Shown in pieces: positions 1-8,267 of a stretch of 64,000 nucleotides of DNA. This stretch comes from CAZPMC01 sp964587755 (lineage in GTDB: Bacteria > Bacillota > Clostridia > Acetivibrionales > DTU013), in assembly GCA_964587755.1 (NCBI GenBank), contig CAZPMC010000006.1, positions 1 to 64,000 of the forward strand, in the 5' to 3' direction. The notes beneath the pieces are model-generated. The model did no database searches and was not told the DNA's origin. It saw nothing but the letters and a program-made list of their open reading frames with translations. The position numbers were made by a program, and so were the translations under genes. Numbering within the stretch: the first letter of the stretch is position 1; every line of letters starts with the position of its first letter.

Positions 1-298
1 TGTATCAAATCCTCCGTATATTCCCACATCTGATATAGACAGCTTACAAGATGAGGTCAGATGCTATGAGCCAAGAAGCGCTCTGGATGGAGGAGAAGAC
101 GGATTGTTTTTTTACAGGGCGATTATTGATAAATCACCTGCATTTTTAAACAGAGCAGGTATACTGGCCTTTGAGACCGGAATTCATCAGGCGGGTAAAG
201 TAGCAGGGCTGATGGAAGACAGCTTTTTCGATATAAAAATTCACAAGGACATAGCCGGAATTGACAGAGTCGTAATCGGCAGTATAAAAGCTATTTAA
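1..298 (+). CDS. prmC: Release factor glutamine methyltransferase PrmC (3' fragment)
   Basis: C-terminal part of the SAM-dependent methyltransferase that methylates the GGQ glutamine of peptide chain release factors. Reading begins inside the gene (first full codon at base 2), and the first residues are VSNPPYIP, which contains the NPPY substrate-binding motif. This is followed by the usual EPRSALDGGEDGLFFYRAI block of the family, and the end (DRVVIGSIKAI) matches its last strand. The stop is at 296-298. The 3' end overlaps the convergent phosphatase gene by 8 bases. The N-terminal domain and most of the SAM site lie outside the window. The NPPY motif plus the downstream block make the assignment firm. 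Confidence 0.9.
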   Translation, partial: VSNPPYIPTSDIDSLQDEVRCYEPRSALDGGEDGLFFYRAIIDKSPAFLNRAGILAFETGIHQAGKVAGLMEDSFFDIKIHKDIAGIDRVVIGSIKAI

Positions 299-1403
299 AT
301 TCCAAAAGCGCCATGGTTATATCATCGTGAAGTTCACTGGCGGAATTTATTCCTGCAAATTGAAAGGCAGACTTTTTTAAGTCAAGAAGCTTGCGCTTGG
401 GACTTAAGCTGTTATTTAAAAGGATACCGAGCATTCTGTCCTCCCCATACTGGTTATTGTTCTTATCTTTTATTTCAAGAATACCGTCTGTATAAATAAA
501 AAACATATCGTTATCTTTTAACTTAATAAAGCCATCCCGGTATCCGGGCTTATCAGTCCAGTTGCTTATGGGTATTCCGGGATGCCTTAAAAGCTCAAAC
601 CGTTCCTTGCCAAAAATTATCGGAGCGACGTTTAAACCGGCATTTGAATAGAGCATTGTCCCGTTGCCCAAATCAATAATACAATAAAAAATAGTAATAT
701 AAAGCTCATCGTCAATTCTACCCTTATTAAATTCAAAATACAGCTCCTCCAAAGCTTTTGCAGGCGAAAGATGCTTTTTGTTTATCGATGAGCGCAGAAA
801 TACTGTCAATAATGAGGCAGGCACTCCGTGGCCGGAGACATCTGCTATATACAGCCCCAAATGTGACTCATCTATCATAAAGATATCAATAAAGTCCCCT
901 CCTAACGTTTCACAGGGTATGTAAAGATAGGAGAAATCTATTTTATTGTTGTTTATTAATCTTGGCAAAAGACTGCTTTGAAGCCTTCTTGCCATCGACA
1001 GCTCCCATTTGTGTTTTTCATTTTGCTCTTGCATCTCTCTATAAAGTTGTTTTATTTGGGTAGTTTCACGAAGAACCTCGACTACGGCAACAATCTCTCC
1101 TTCTGTGTTTCTTAAGGGTGAACACATTACAGAAAAAACCCTGTGGTTAATAAATTCTTCTTTTTCATGGGGTTTACCGTCAAAGACAGTCTTGCGGGTG
1201 GTACAGTTATCACATGGAGAGTCGCGTCCTACTATTTCGTAGCACTTTGTACCGGTTAAAGGCTTTCCAATAGCTGCTTCCATAGCCTTGTTCATAAAAA
1301 TAACGTTGTCGTTTTTATCAATTACTCTTACCCAATCATACATTCCATTAATAATGGCTTCAATAAAGGGACCGTTCTTAATTAATGAGTTCGTAAAAAC
1401 CAC
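291..1403 (-). CDS. PAS-SpoIIE (RsbU-like) serine phosphatase
   Basis: A 370-residue cytoplasmic signalling phosphatase with no membrane segment. Residues about 15-115 form a PAS sensor domain that carries a Cys cluster (C54, C64, C67 in CYEIVGRDSPCDNC), as seen in some ligand- or redox-sensing PAS domains. A charged helical linker covers about 115-145. Residues about 150-370 are a SpoIIE/PP2C-like catalytic domain with metal ligands in GGD (D170), ADVSGHG (D188) and DDITMALLEF at the C-terminus. Such proteins normally dephosphorylate an anti-sigma-factor antagonist in partner-switching control. No STAS or anti-sigma gene is adjacent, so the target is unknown. The GTG start at 1403 sits almost on a G-rich Shine-Dalgarno; a start a few codons further in is possible. 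Confidence 0.85.
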   Translation of the reverse strand: MVFTNSLIKNGPFIEAIINGMYDWVRVIDKNDNVIFMNKAMEAAIGKPLTGTKCYEIVGRDSPCDNCTTRKTVFDGKPHEKEEFINHRVFSVMCSPLRNTEGEIVAVVEVLRETTQIKQLYREMQEQNEKHKWELSMARRLQSSLLPRLINNNKIDFSYLYIPCETLGGDFIDIFMIDESHLGLYIADVSGHGVPASLLTVFLRSSINKKHLSPAKALEELYFEFNKGRIDDELYITIFYCIIDLGNGTMLYSNAGLNVAPIIFGKERFELLRHPGIPISNWTDKPGYRDGFIKLKDNDMFFIYTDGILEIKDKNNNQYGEDRMLGILLNNSLSPKRKLLDLKKSAFQFAGINSASELHDDITMALLEFK

Positions 1404-1531
1404 CCCCTTTTTTCAATTAATAATATCAGATTAACCTGGTTTAGTAAATTATTCTATCTGGCAATAAATATAACTGTAATAAATGGGATTATCAAGGCAA
1501 TAATATAGTAAAAATGACTTGGGAGTTGCCT

Positions 1532-2122
1532 ATGTATTCCAGTACAGTTACAGGACAGCGGTATATTAATGTAAATAGTGTGTCAGCCTTCAAGAACTTT
1601 GTTGGTGAATTGGATATGCATATCAGACGTGGCTTGGAAAAGGGCTGTGGCTCAATTGTCTTTGTGTGTATCGGCACTGACAGATCCACGGGGGACAGCT
1701 TTGGACCTTTAGTTGGCCATAAAATTGCAGATATGAAGTATAATGGGGTATATGTTTATGGAACTCTCGATACGCCGGTACATGCCAAAAATTTGGAGAG
1801 TGTTATGGAGCAAATAGCCTGCGAATGCAAAAAGCCCTTCATTGTAGCAATAGATGCATGTCTTGGGAGAATAAATCATGTCGGGTATATTGGAATAGGA
1901 GAGGGCTCCATAAGACCGGGAGCAGGCGTCAATAAAAATCTTAAGCCTGTAGGAGATATGTTCATCACAGGAATAGTTAACTTTGGAGGCTTTATGGACT
2001 TTCTTGTGCTACAGAATACAAGGCTTAGTGTTGTAATGAAGATTGCAGATTTGGTATCAGCAGGAATTCGTTACGTGATGCTAAAATTAGAGAAAGATAT
2101 AGGAGACATTTTACAGATTTGA
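1532..2122 (+). CDS. yyaC: Sporulation protein YyaC (DUF1256)
   Basis: Member of the YyaC/DUF1256 family, related in fold to the GPR germination protease and found only in endospore formers. Typical blocks are CIGTDRSTGDSFGPLVG near residue 50, AIDACLGR and the Gly-rich stretch IGEGSIRPGAGVNKNL. In Bacillus the gene belongs to the sporulation regulon; its substrate is not well established. An upstream ATG at 1514 is in frame but lacks a ribosome-binding site. ATG 1532 has GGGAG six bases upstream and gives a 196-residue protein. The gene is divergent from the PAS-SpoIIE phosphatase with about 130 bp between the starts, where I see no clear consensus promoter. Confidence 0.85.
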   Translation: MYSSTVTGQRYINVNSVSAFKNFVGELDMHIRRGLEKGCGSIVFVCIGTDRSTGDSFGPLVGHKIADMKYNGVYVYGTLDTPVHAKNLESVMEQIACECKKPFIVAIDACLGRINHVGYIGIGEGSIRPGAGVNKNLKPVGDMFITGIVNFGGFMDFLVLQNTRLSVVMKIADLVSAGIRYVMLKLEKDIGDILQI

Positions 2123-2173
2123 TGTTATAATTTATTTAAATGTGGTAAGTCCTATATTAAAAAGGAATGGGAG

Positions 2174-2341
2174 ATGAAGTATATGGATAAATATGTATGC
2201 ACTGCTTGCGGTTATGTTTATGATCCTGCTGTAGGCGACCCTGACGGAGGTATCGCTCCGGGTACTGCATTTGAGGACCTTCCTGAGGACTGGGTATGCC
2301 CTTTATGCGGCGTAGGAAAGGATATGTTTGAGCTGGAATAA
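2174..2341 (+). CDS. Rubredoxin
   Basis: A 55-residue one-iron electron carrier of the cytoplasm. Two CxxC pairs (YVCTACGYVYD near the start and DWVCPLCGVGKD near the end) give the Fe(SCys)4 site, and the middle GDPDGGIAPGTAFEDLPEDW is the classic rubredoxin core. The start may be ATG 2174 or ATG 2183. The latter gives the usual length of 52 and has GGGAG at a better distance (9 bases). In clostridia, rubredoxin feeds electrons to oxygen-detoxifying proteins such as rubrerythrin and flavodiiron proteins. It stands alone, followed by a hairpin terminator and then glnA. Confidence 0.95.
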   Translation: MKYMDKYVCTACGYVYDPAVGDPDGGIAPGTAFEDLPEDWVCPLCGVGKDMFELE

Positions 2342-2401
2342 CAGCTTATACCGCCATCTGGCACAAAGTATTCATTTGAATAAGCATTTGACGGAACAAC
2401 G

Positions 2402-2453
2402 ACGTTCTTACACAGGGCTTTTGTGCTTTGTCTAAGAACGTTTCTTTGTTTTT
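2402..2453 (+). terminator. Intrinsic terminator after rubredoxin
   Basis: A perfect 9-bp stem (ACGTTCTTA with TAAGAACGT, 2402-2410 and 2433-2441), with a smaller CACA/TGTG helix inside the loop, is followed by a T-rich tract. It separates the rubredoxin gene from glnA. Confidence 0.75.
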
Positions 2454-2489
2454 ACTTAAATACAAGACGATAGAAAAGGAGTTTTTAAT

Positions 2490-3824
2490 ATGTCCAAGTA
2501 TTCAAGAAACGATATTATTGAAATGGTAAGGGAACAAGATGTCCGGTTTATACGCCTTCAGTTTACAGATATCTTCGGGACATTAAAAAATGTCGCCATT
2601 ACATCCCGCCAATTGGAAAAGGCATTAGACAACAACTGCATGTTTGACGGCTCATCTATTGAAGGGTTCGTCCGAATTGAGGAATCGGATATGTATCTGA
2701 GACCCGACATGGATACTTTCGTAATATTCCCCTGGAAGCCTCAGACCGGTAAGGTAGCCAGGATGATTTGTGATGTGTATAACTGTGATGGAACACCATT
2801 TGAAGGGGATCCCAGATATGTATTGAAAAAGACTCTTAATAAGGCCGGAAAAATGGGGTACGACAAATTTAATGTTGGCCCCGAGTGCGAGTTTTTCTTA
2901 TTCCTTACCGACAGTGAGGGTAACCCTACCACAAAAACTCAGGATAAGGCAGGATACTTTGATTTGGGTCCTGTTGATCTGGGAGAGAGTGCCAGAAGAG
3001 ATATGTGTCTCGCACTAGAAGAGATGGGCTTTGAGGTTGAGGCTTCCCACCATGAAGTAGCACCCGGCCAGCATGAGATAGATTTCAAGTATAACGATGC
3101 ATTAACTACTGCCGACGCAATCCTTACCTTTAAGCTCGTGGTAAAGACAATAGCACAAAGGCACGGCCTTCATGCCACCTTCATGCCAAAGCCTGTATTT
3201 GGTATTGCGGGTTCCGGTATGCACATTAATACTTCATTATGTAGAAAGGGCAAGAACATTTTCTTTGATGAAAAGGGGCCGCTGCAGCTAAGTCAAGAGG
3301 CTTACTGGTTTATTGGCGGTATATTGAAGCATATGAGGTCAATGACAGCCCTGACAAATCCGCTGGTAAACTCATATAAGCGGCTTGTGCCAGGGTTTGA
3401 AGCGCCGGTTCATGTTGCCTGGTCTGCAAGAAACAGAAGCCCTCTTATACGGGTCCCAAATTCAAGAGGCGAAGGAACAAGGCTTGAGCTCAGATGCCCC
3501 GACCCAAGCTGTAATCCGTATTTTGCACTGGCGGTTATTCTGGCTGCAGGTTTAGATGGCATTGAAAACAAGATCCAGCCGCCTCCACCGTGTAATAGAA
3601 ACGTATTTGAGATGACTGATGCCCAAAGAGAGGCAGAAGGAATTATTGAAATACCCGGCAGTCTTGACGAGGCTATTGATGTAATGAGCAAAAGTGAGTT
3701 TGTTAAAGAAGTGCTGGGAGAGCATATTTTTTCAAAATACATAGAAGCAAAGAAGACAGAATGCTTGGAGTATAAGACCAGAGTCAGCAAGTGGGAAATT
3801 GATTCTTATCTTAAAAAGTATTAG
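2490..3824 (+). CDS. glnA: Glutamine synthetase, type I-alpha
   Basis: ATP-dependent ligation of ammonia to glutamate; cytoplasmic dodecamer. At 444 residues, and without the roughly 25-residue insertion and adenylylation Tyr segment of GSI-beta, it is the Gram-positive GSI-alpha form controlled by feedback inhibition. Visible motifs are FDGSSIEGF at 52-60 (beta-grasp latch), GPECEFFLF (metal Glu), the ATP-site NPLVNSYKRLVPGFEAP and the C-terminal Arg-rich RSPLIRVP. Arg62, which in Bacillus mediates feedback inhibition by glutamine, is at the same position (VRIEES). The AAAGGAG ribosome site is well placed. No glnR lies next to it. Ammonia released by the purine genes downstream would be assimilated by this enzyme, though it is not linked to them by operon. 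Confidence 0.97.
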   Translation: MSKYSRNDIIEMVREQDVRFIRLQFTDIFGTLKNVAITSRQLEKALDNNCMFDGSSIEGFVRIEESDMYLRPDMDTFVIFPWKPQTGKVARMICDVYNCDGTPFEGDPRYVLKKTLNKAGKMGYDKFNVGPECEFFLFLTDSEGNPTTKTQDKAGYFDLGPVDLGESARRDMCLALEEMGFEVEASHHEVAPGQHEIDFKYNDALTTADAILTFKLVVKTIAQRHGLHATFMPKPVFGIAGSGMHINTSLCRKGKNIFFDEKGPLQLSQEAYWFIGGILKHMRSMTALTNPLVNSYKRLVPGFEAPVHVAWSARNRSPLIRVPNSRGEGTRLELRCPDPSCNPYFALAVILAAGLDGIENKIQPPPPCNRNVFEMTDAQREAEGIIEIPGSLDEAIDVMSKSEFVKEVLGEHIFSKYIEAKKTECLEYKTRVSKWEIDSYLKKY

Positions 3825-3835
3825 GAGAGATTGTT

Positions 3836-4024
3836 ATGGCGGACAGATTTTGTCTTGGAGATATTGTAGAACTTAAAAAGACTCATCCATGTGGGAGTAA
3901 GCAGTGGGAGGTAATGAGGACAGGAGCCGACTTCAGGGTGAAATGCCTTGGATGCTCTCATCAGGTAATGCTTCCCAGACCTAAGTTCGAAAAAAGTGTT
4001 AAGAAAATAATAAAATCAAATTAA
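3836..4024 (+). CDS. DUF951 small protein (YyzM-like)
   Basis: A 62-residue protein of the DUF951 family, widespread in Firmicutes and without an assigned function. It shows the family pattern GDIVELKKTHPCGSKQWEV followed by a conserved GADFRVKCLGC motif and ends in a Lys-rich tail. Two Cys (one in HPCG, one in CLGC) are conserved in the family. The gene starts 11 bases after the glnA stop with GGAGA upstream and is probably co-transcribed with glnA. Confidence 0.85.
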   Translation: MADRFCLGDIVELKKTHPCGSKQWEVMRTGADFRVKCLGCSHQVMLPRPKFEKSVKKIIKSN

Positions 4025-4092
4025 GTCCGAATGCTTTTATCTGATATTGCTAATAATTAGAGTATCAATTAATAAAGCATGAGGATGATTCT

Positions 4093-5319
4093 ATGATGAA
4101 TGGAAGATCTAGGGGTTCCGGGACTGTTAAAACTTTATTGCTCTCGGTTATTAGTTCGCTGGCTGTCAGTATGCTCTTTTTCTTTGGAGCCTCCCGGTAT
4201 ATTTCGTGGGATGATCCTGGCCAGAAACAAAGCCAGGAAGGAACACTGTTGCAGATTTCTATGGACAGTACAACAGGCAGGACGGATGAGGTAAATAACC
4301 CAGGACAGGGGACTAGTCTGACTCAGATTGGGGAAAGCGGGACCGCCGGTATTATGCCGGTTGCACAAGCAGTAGCAAAAAAAGCTACCGCAGGCGTTGT
4401 GGGGATAACGGTAGAAAGAGTCAGCGAAGCAAATCTTTTTAAAAGCGGCAATGAGACTGAGGTAGGTATGGGGTCAGGTGTGGTTGTCAGTCAGGATGGC
4501 TACATTTTGACAAACAATCATGTTGCCGGAGGGAAGAGCAGAAGAATTATAGTTTCATTTGCGGATGGAAGAAATGTAGACGGAGAAGTTGTATGGGCTG
4601 ACCCTGTGCTTGATTTGGCTGTTGTGAAGGTTAACCTGACGGGGCTTACACCTCTTGCCTTAGGTGATGCATCAAGGCTTGCTGTAGGTGAACCAGCCAT
4701 TGCAATAGGTAATCCCCTAGGTTTGGAATTTCAAAGGACTGTTACGTCGGGAATAATCAGCGCTCTTAACAGAACTATCAGAATTGAGACTGATAGCGGG
4801 ACAAACTATATGGAAGACTTAATTCAGACTGATGCCAGCATTAATCCGGGAAATAGCGGAGGTCCTTTGCTGAATTCAAATGCAGAGGTAATCGGTATCA
4901 ATACTGTAAAGGTTTCAAGTGCTGAGGCAATGGGATTTGCCATACCTATTAATATAACAAAGCCCATTATTGAAAAGCTAATCGCAAAAGGCTCGTTTAC
5001 AGAACCCNNNNNNNNNNTTGCCTATGACAAGGGTGTTCTTCAATATATGTTTGGAGATGAAGCAATTCAAATGGGACTTTATGTGGCCCATGTAGATCCG
5101 GAAGGGCCGGCTTATGAAGCTGGAATCCGGGAAGGCTGCCTGATAAAACAGGTAGACGGCATTGATATAACTACAATGCTCCAGCTCAGAACTTACATTT
5201 ATTCAAAAAACCCCGGAGATACAGTTAATATCACACACCTGATGCATGGCAGCGACCGGTTGGTTACTTCCCAGGCTGTCCTTAAGGAAAAGGTGCGGGA
5301 TGGATTAATTACCAGATAA
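4093..5319 (+). CDS. HtrA/DegP-like membrane-anchored serine protease
   Basis: Trypsin-fold envelope quality-control protease. One transmembrane helix lies at residues about 13-33, followed by a Ser/Thr/Gln-rich extracytoplasmic linker (about 40-88) and the protease domain (about 90-300) with catalytic triad H143 (TNNHVA), D174 (VLDLAVV) and S255 (NPGNSGGPLL). A C-terminal PDZ domain (about 315-405) is present. It is the single-PDZ, single-TM architecture of Firmicutes HtrA/YyxA proteins. Ten N bases interrupt codons 306-309 at the protease-PDZ junction, so a few residues there are unknown and the real length could differ. GAGG eight bases before ATG 4093 supports the start. Confidence 0.92.
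   Translation: MMNGRSRGSGTVKTLLLSVISSLAVSMLFFFGASRYISWDDPGQKQSQEGTLLQISMDSTTGRTDEVNNPGQGTSLTQIGESGTAGIMPVAQAVAKKATAGVVGITVERVSEANLFKSGNETEVGMGSGVVVSQDGYILTNNHVAGGKSRRIIVSFADGRNVDGEVVWADPVLDLAVVKVNLTGLTPLALGDASRLAVGEPAIAIGNPLGLEFQRTVTSGIISALNRTIRIETDSGTNYMEDLIQTDASINPGNSGGPLLNSNAEVIGINTVKVSSAEAMGFAIPINITKPIIEKLIAKGSFTEPXXXXAYDKGVLQYMFGDEAIQMGLYVAHVDPEGPAYEAGIREGCLIKQVDGIDITTMLQLRTYIYSKNPGDTVNITHLMHGSDRLVTSQAVLKEKVRDGLITR
5008..5017. other. Assembly gap of ten N bases inside the htrA-like gene
   Basis: Bases 5008-5017 are N. The frame happens to stay open across ten Ns and both sides read as one HtrA protein, so the gap is likely to be small, but its true length is not given by the sequence. 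Confidence 0.98.
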
Positions 5320-5380
5320 GAGAAGGAAAATGTATAATTATCCGTATATATTGGAAATGCTTACTTCAGGAGGTGTTCTA

Positions 5381-5668
5381 ATGAAAAATGTCAATGGAAA
5401 CGACCTGGAGTTTGAAAGAATGATCAGGCTATATTTAAAGCAAGCCAGAGAAAAGCTCAATGGTGATTTAATCGGTACAAGGGAGGCTATAAAGCTTATT
5501 GCCACGGATAAGATCAGGTGCTTTATCGAGACTATGGATAGAGGGCTAAACAAAGAGGAAAGGGAGTTTCTTAAGCAGTTAATTGTTACCAGTATGAACA
5601 GATCCTTCTGTTATGGCTACGGTATTGGGAAAATAGAAGGGGATACTAAAGAACGGGTTATATTATAG
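5381..5668 (+). CDS. Small hypothetical protein
   Basis: I do not recognise a family. From ATG 5381, which has a strong AGGAGGTG site five bases upstream, the product has 95 residues and is charged and mostly helical (many Lys, Glu and Arg), with no signal peptide, membrane segment or Cys cluster. The frame is open further upstream, but no ribosome site supports an earlier start. It lies downstream of the HtrA-like gene in the same direction and is followed by the promoter of the ilv operon. Confidence 0.6.
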   Translation: MKNVNGNDLEFERMIRLYLKQAREKLNGDLIGTREAIKLIATDKIRCFIETMDRGLNKEEREFLKQLIVTSMNRSFCYGYGIGKIEGDTKERVIL

Positions 5669-5735
5669 ATTTAAATTAAAGCAAAAAATGATAAAAAAGG
5701 ACAAGCAAATTGGGTAATAAAGGTGTAGAATTTCA

Positions 5736-5764
5736 TTGACATTGCTTTAATGCACTGGTAGAAT
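5736..5764 (+). promoter_or_regulatory. Sigma-A promoter of the ilv-leu operon
   Basis: TTGACA at 5736-5741, a 17-base spacer, then TAGAAT at 5759-5764. The predicted start near 5771 lies just upstream of the T-box leader, so the leader and the ilvB operon would be transcribed from here. Confidence 0.8.
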
Positions 5765-5784
5765 ATAATACAATTAATTTCAAA

Positions 5785-6050
5785 TAGCCAAAGCGATGAA
5801 GGAAAAAAGACAATTCCGAGTGCTTAAGAGAGCCGGTGGCTGGTGGAAACCGGTGCATAGGTTTTGTGTATAGCTCGTTCCGGAGTCTCATCATTGTAGT
5901 CGGCTGATGAAGATGATGACGGTAACTACGTTATAGTTAAGTACATATGTACTTGCCGAGGATAAGCTTTTATGCTTATCAAATCAGGGTGGTACCACGT
6001 TGGATGATTCCCTTCGTCCCTGCAGTAATGCAGTGATGAGGGGTTTTTTA
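5785..6050 (+). promoter_or_regulatory. T-box leader, probable tRNA-Leu (CUC specifier)
   Basis: tRNA-sensing leader that allows read-through when the cognate tRNA is uncharged. Stem I base: GATGA (5795-5799) pairs with TCATC (5888-5892). Next comes a GGAA/TTCC helix and the distal AGAGAGCCGGTGGCTGGTGG block at 5827-5846. The antiterminator T-box AGGGTGGTACCACG lies at 5986-5999. By alignment with the known glyQS layout (specifier, one purine, short helix, then GGAG kink-turn strand), the specifier is CUC at 5874-5876, followed by G and TTCC. This fits an ilv-leu operon, as in the Bacillus leucine-responsive leader. The specifier call is inference; the T-box itself is certain. Confidence 0.93.
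6010..6050 (+). terminator. T-box-controlled attenuator terminator
   Basis: CCCTTCGTC pairs with GATGAGGGG (two G-T wobbles), with an inner CTGCA/TGCAG helix, followed by six T at 6044-6049. It lies between the T-box element and ilvB and is the alternative to the antiterminator. Confidence 0.85.
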
Positions 6051-6069
6051 TAAGATAGGAGGGGTGAAA

Positions 6070-7698
6070 ATGAAAATCAACGGTGCCCAAGCAATAGTCA
6101 AATCACTTGAGTTAGAAAAAGTCGATACAATATTCGGCTATCCGGGTGCTGCTATCTCTCCGTTTTATGATGCACTATTGGAAGGGAATATAAGGCATAT
6201 ACTCACCCGCCATGAGCAAGGTGCTGCCTATGCAGCCAACGCTTATGCCCGAGTGACTGGAAAGGTGGGAGTATGTGTGGCTACCTCGGGTCCGGGAGCT
6301 ACAAATCTCATTACAGGGATTGCAAATGCTTATATGGACAGTATTCCCATAATTGCAATTACAGGACAGGTGGACAGCTCCATGATTGGCACCGACGCCT
6401 TTCAAGAGGCTGATATTACAGGAGCTACAGCACCATTTTGTAAGAACAACTACCTTGTGAAAAAGGCAGAGGAGCTACCGAGAATAATAAAGGAAGCCTT
6501 TCACATAGCGGCAACAGGCCGTCCGGGTCCCGTTGTCATTGATGTGCCGATAGATGTACAAAATAGCATTTTGGATTTTAAATATCCTGAAACTGTTGAT
6601 ATAAGGGGTTATAAGCCAACCGTGAAGGGGCACCCCATGCAGATTAAGAAAGCTGTTGCGGCTCTGGAAGATGCTAAGGCTCCTGTCATTTGTGCAGGAG
6701 GAGGTGTTATTAGCTCTAAAGCTTCCGGCGAGCTCGTCGCTCTGGCGGAAAAATGCAATATACCTGTAGCGACTACATTAATGGGTATTGGCTCTATTCC
6801 GTCAGACCATAAGCTTCATACCGGCATGGTCGGGACTCATGGAAGCTTTTTAGCCAATTATGCCGTGCACCATGCAGACCTGGTTCTCATAATCGGCGCA
6901 AGAGTCGGTGACAGGGCAATTGGAGCGGCTTCATCAATATCAAAAAAAGCTAAGGTGGTTCATATTGACATAGACCCTGCCGAAATCGGTAAAAACATAG
7001 AAGCGGCCATTCCTGTGGTGGGAGATGCTAAGCTGATTATAGGGGAAATGCTTGCGGCAGCGAAAGAACTAAGTCGAGATGAATGGTTAAATGAAATAGA
7101 AAAACAAAGAAAGCTTCGTAGGAAAGATAAACCAGCAGGAGACTGTGAAAGCTATGTAAATCCTAAATATGTGCTTTCCGTATTGTCGGAATTTATTCGG
7201 CCGGATACTGTTATTACTACAGAGGTCGGACAAAACCAAATTTGGGCGGCCAATAACTGCAGCATAAGAAAGCCGGGAACCTTTATTTCTTCCGGAGGTT
7301 TGGGAACTATGGGATATGGCCTGCCTGCTGCCATAGGCGCAAAGCTTGGAATCCCCGGTTCTCCGGTGGTGGTTATAAGCGGTGACGGGAGTTTCCAGAT
7401 GTCAATGCAGGAGCTTGGGACAATAAAACAATACGGTATCGGAATCAAAATTATACTCTTCAATAATTGCCGTTTGGGAATGGTTCGTGAACTGCAGCTT
7501 AAGAGACATTGCGGAAGATATTCCCAATGCTGTCTTGATGACAACCCGGACTTTGTGATGATTGGAGCGGCATACGGCATTAAAGGGGAAAGAATCAGCT
7601 CCGACAAGGATGTCAGAGCAGCTCTTGAAAGACTATGCGCAAATGAGGGCTCGTACATTTTGGAATGTATTGTGGATCCTATGGAATCAACACTCTGA
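6070..7698 (+). CDS. ilvB: Acetolactate synthase, large (catalytic) subunit
   Basis: ThDP-dependent condensation of pyruvate with pyruvate or 2-oxobutyrate, the first common step of Val/Leu/Ile synthesis. 542 residues in the usual three-domain order. FGYPGAAISPFYDAL and the catalytic Glu in RHEQGAAYAANAYAR are in the N-terminal domain, a FAD-type middle domain follows, and the ThDP/Mg motif starts at GDGSFQMSMQEL and ends in NN. ATG 6070 is preferred over the in-frame GTG at 6064 because AGGAGGGG (6057-6064) then sits at normal distance. First gene after the T-box and terminator, so directly leucine-responsive. The small subunit follows. Confidence 0.97.
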   Translation: MKINGAQAIVKSLELEKVDTIFGYPGAAISPFYDALLEGNIRHILTRHEQGAAYAANAYARVTGKVGVCVATSGPGATNLITGIANAYMDSIPIIAITGQVDSSMIGTDAFQEADITGATAPFCKNNYLVKKAEELPRIIKEAFHIAATGRPGPVVIDVPIDVQNSILDFKYPETVDIRGYKPTVKGHPMQIKKAVAALEDAKAPVICAGGGVISSKASGELVALAEKCNIPVATTLMGIGSIPSDHKLHTGMVGTHGSFLANYAVHHADLVLIIGARVGDRAIGAASSISKKAKVVHIDIDPAEIGKNIEAAIPVVGDAKLIIGEMLAAAKELSRDEWLNEIEKQRKLRRKDKPAGDCESYVNPKYVLSVLSEFIRPDTVITTEVGQNQIWAANNCSIRKPGTFISSGGLGTMGYGLPAAIGAKLGIPGSPVVVISGDGSFQMSMQELGTIKQYGIGIKIILFNNCRLGMVRELQLKRHCGRYSQCCLDDNPDFVMIGAAYGIKGERISSDKDVRAALERLCANEGSYILECIVDPMESTL

Positions 7699-7749
7699 GA
7701 GTTAAATATAAAGGTTTAGCTGTTAAGAAATAGAGAGGAGATAATCACT

Positions 7750-8262
7750 ATGGCCAAACATATATTATCGGTACTGGTGGAGAACCAAGCAGGGGTTCTT
7801 TCCAGAGTAGCGGGACTTTTTAGCCGGAGGGGCTTTAATATCGACAGCCTGGCGGTCGGTATCACTGAAAATCCTGAGGTTTCAAGGATGACAATTGTTG
7901 TGAACGGGGACGAATATATTGTTGAGCAGGTCACAAAGCAATTAAACAAGCTTATCGATGTAATAAAAATAAAAAAGCTGGAACCAGCAGAATCAATAAG
8001 CAGGGAGCTGACACTTATAAAAGTGGCTGCCAACGCATCAACAAGGAGTGAGATAATTCAGATTGTGGAAATATTCAGGGCGAATATTGTTGACGTGTCA
8101 AAGTCCACTCTTACTGTTGAGGTTTCAGGAGATGAGGATAAAACGAAAGCATTGGAGGATATGCTTAGAACCTTCGGTATAAAGGAAATTGTCAGGACTG
8201 GCACGATAGCCATTGAAAGGGGCAATAGAATCATAAAGGTAGCAAATAATGAAAAGGAGTGA
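7750..8262 (+). CDS. ilvN: Acetolactate synthase, small (regulatory) subunit
   Basis: 170-residue regulatory partner of IlvB. The N-terminal ACT domain (residues 1-78, LSVLVENQAGVLSRVAGLFSRRGFNIDSL split over the first strands) binds valine for feedback inhibition. The C-terminal domain (about 85-165) completes the family length. The ribosome site GAGGAGA is well placed. Its end is within a few bases of ilvC, whose ribosome site lies inside the last codons, so translation is probably coupled. Confidence 0.95.
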   Translation: MAKHILSVLVENQAGVLSRVAGLFSRRGFNIDSLAVGITENPEVSRMTIVVNGDEYIVEQVTKQLNKLIDVIKIKKLEPAESISRELTLIKVAANASTRSEIIQIVEIFRANIVDVSKSTLTVEVSGDEDKTKALEDMLRTFGIKEIVRTGTIAIERGNRIIKVANNEKE

Positions 8263-8267
8263 TATTA

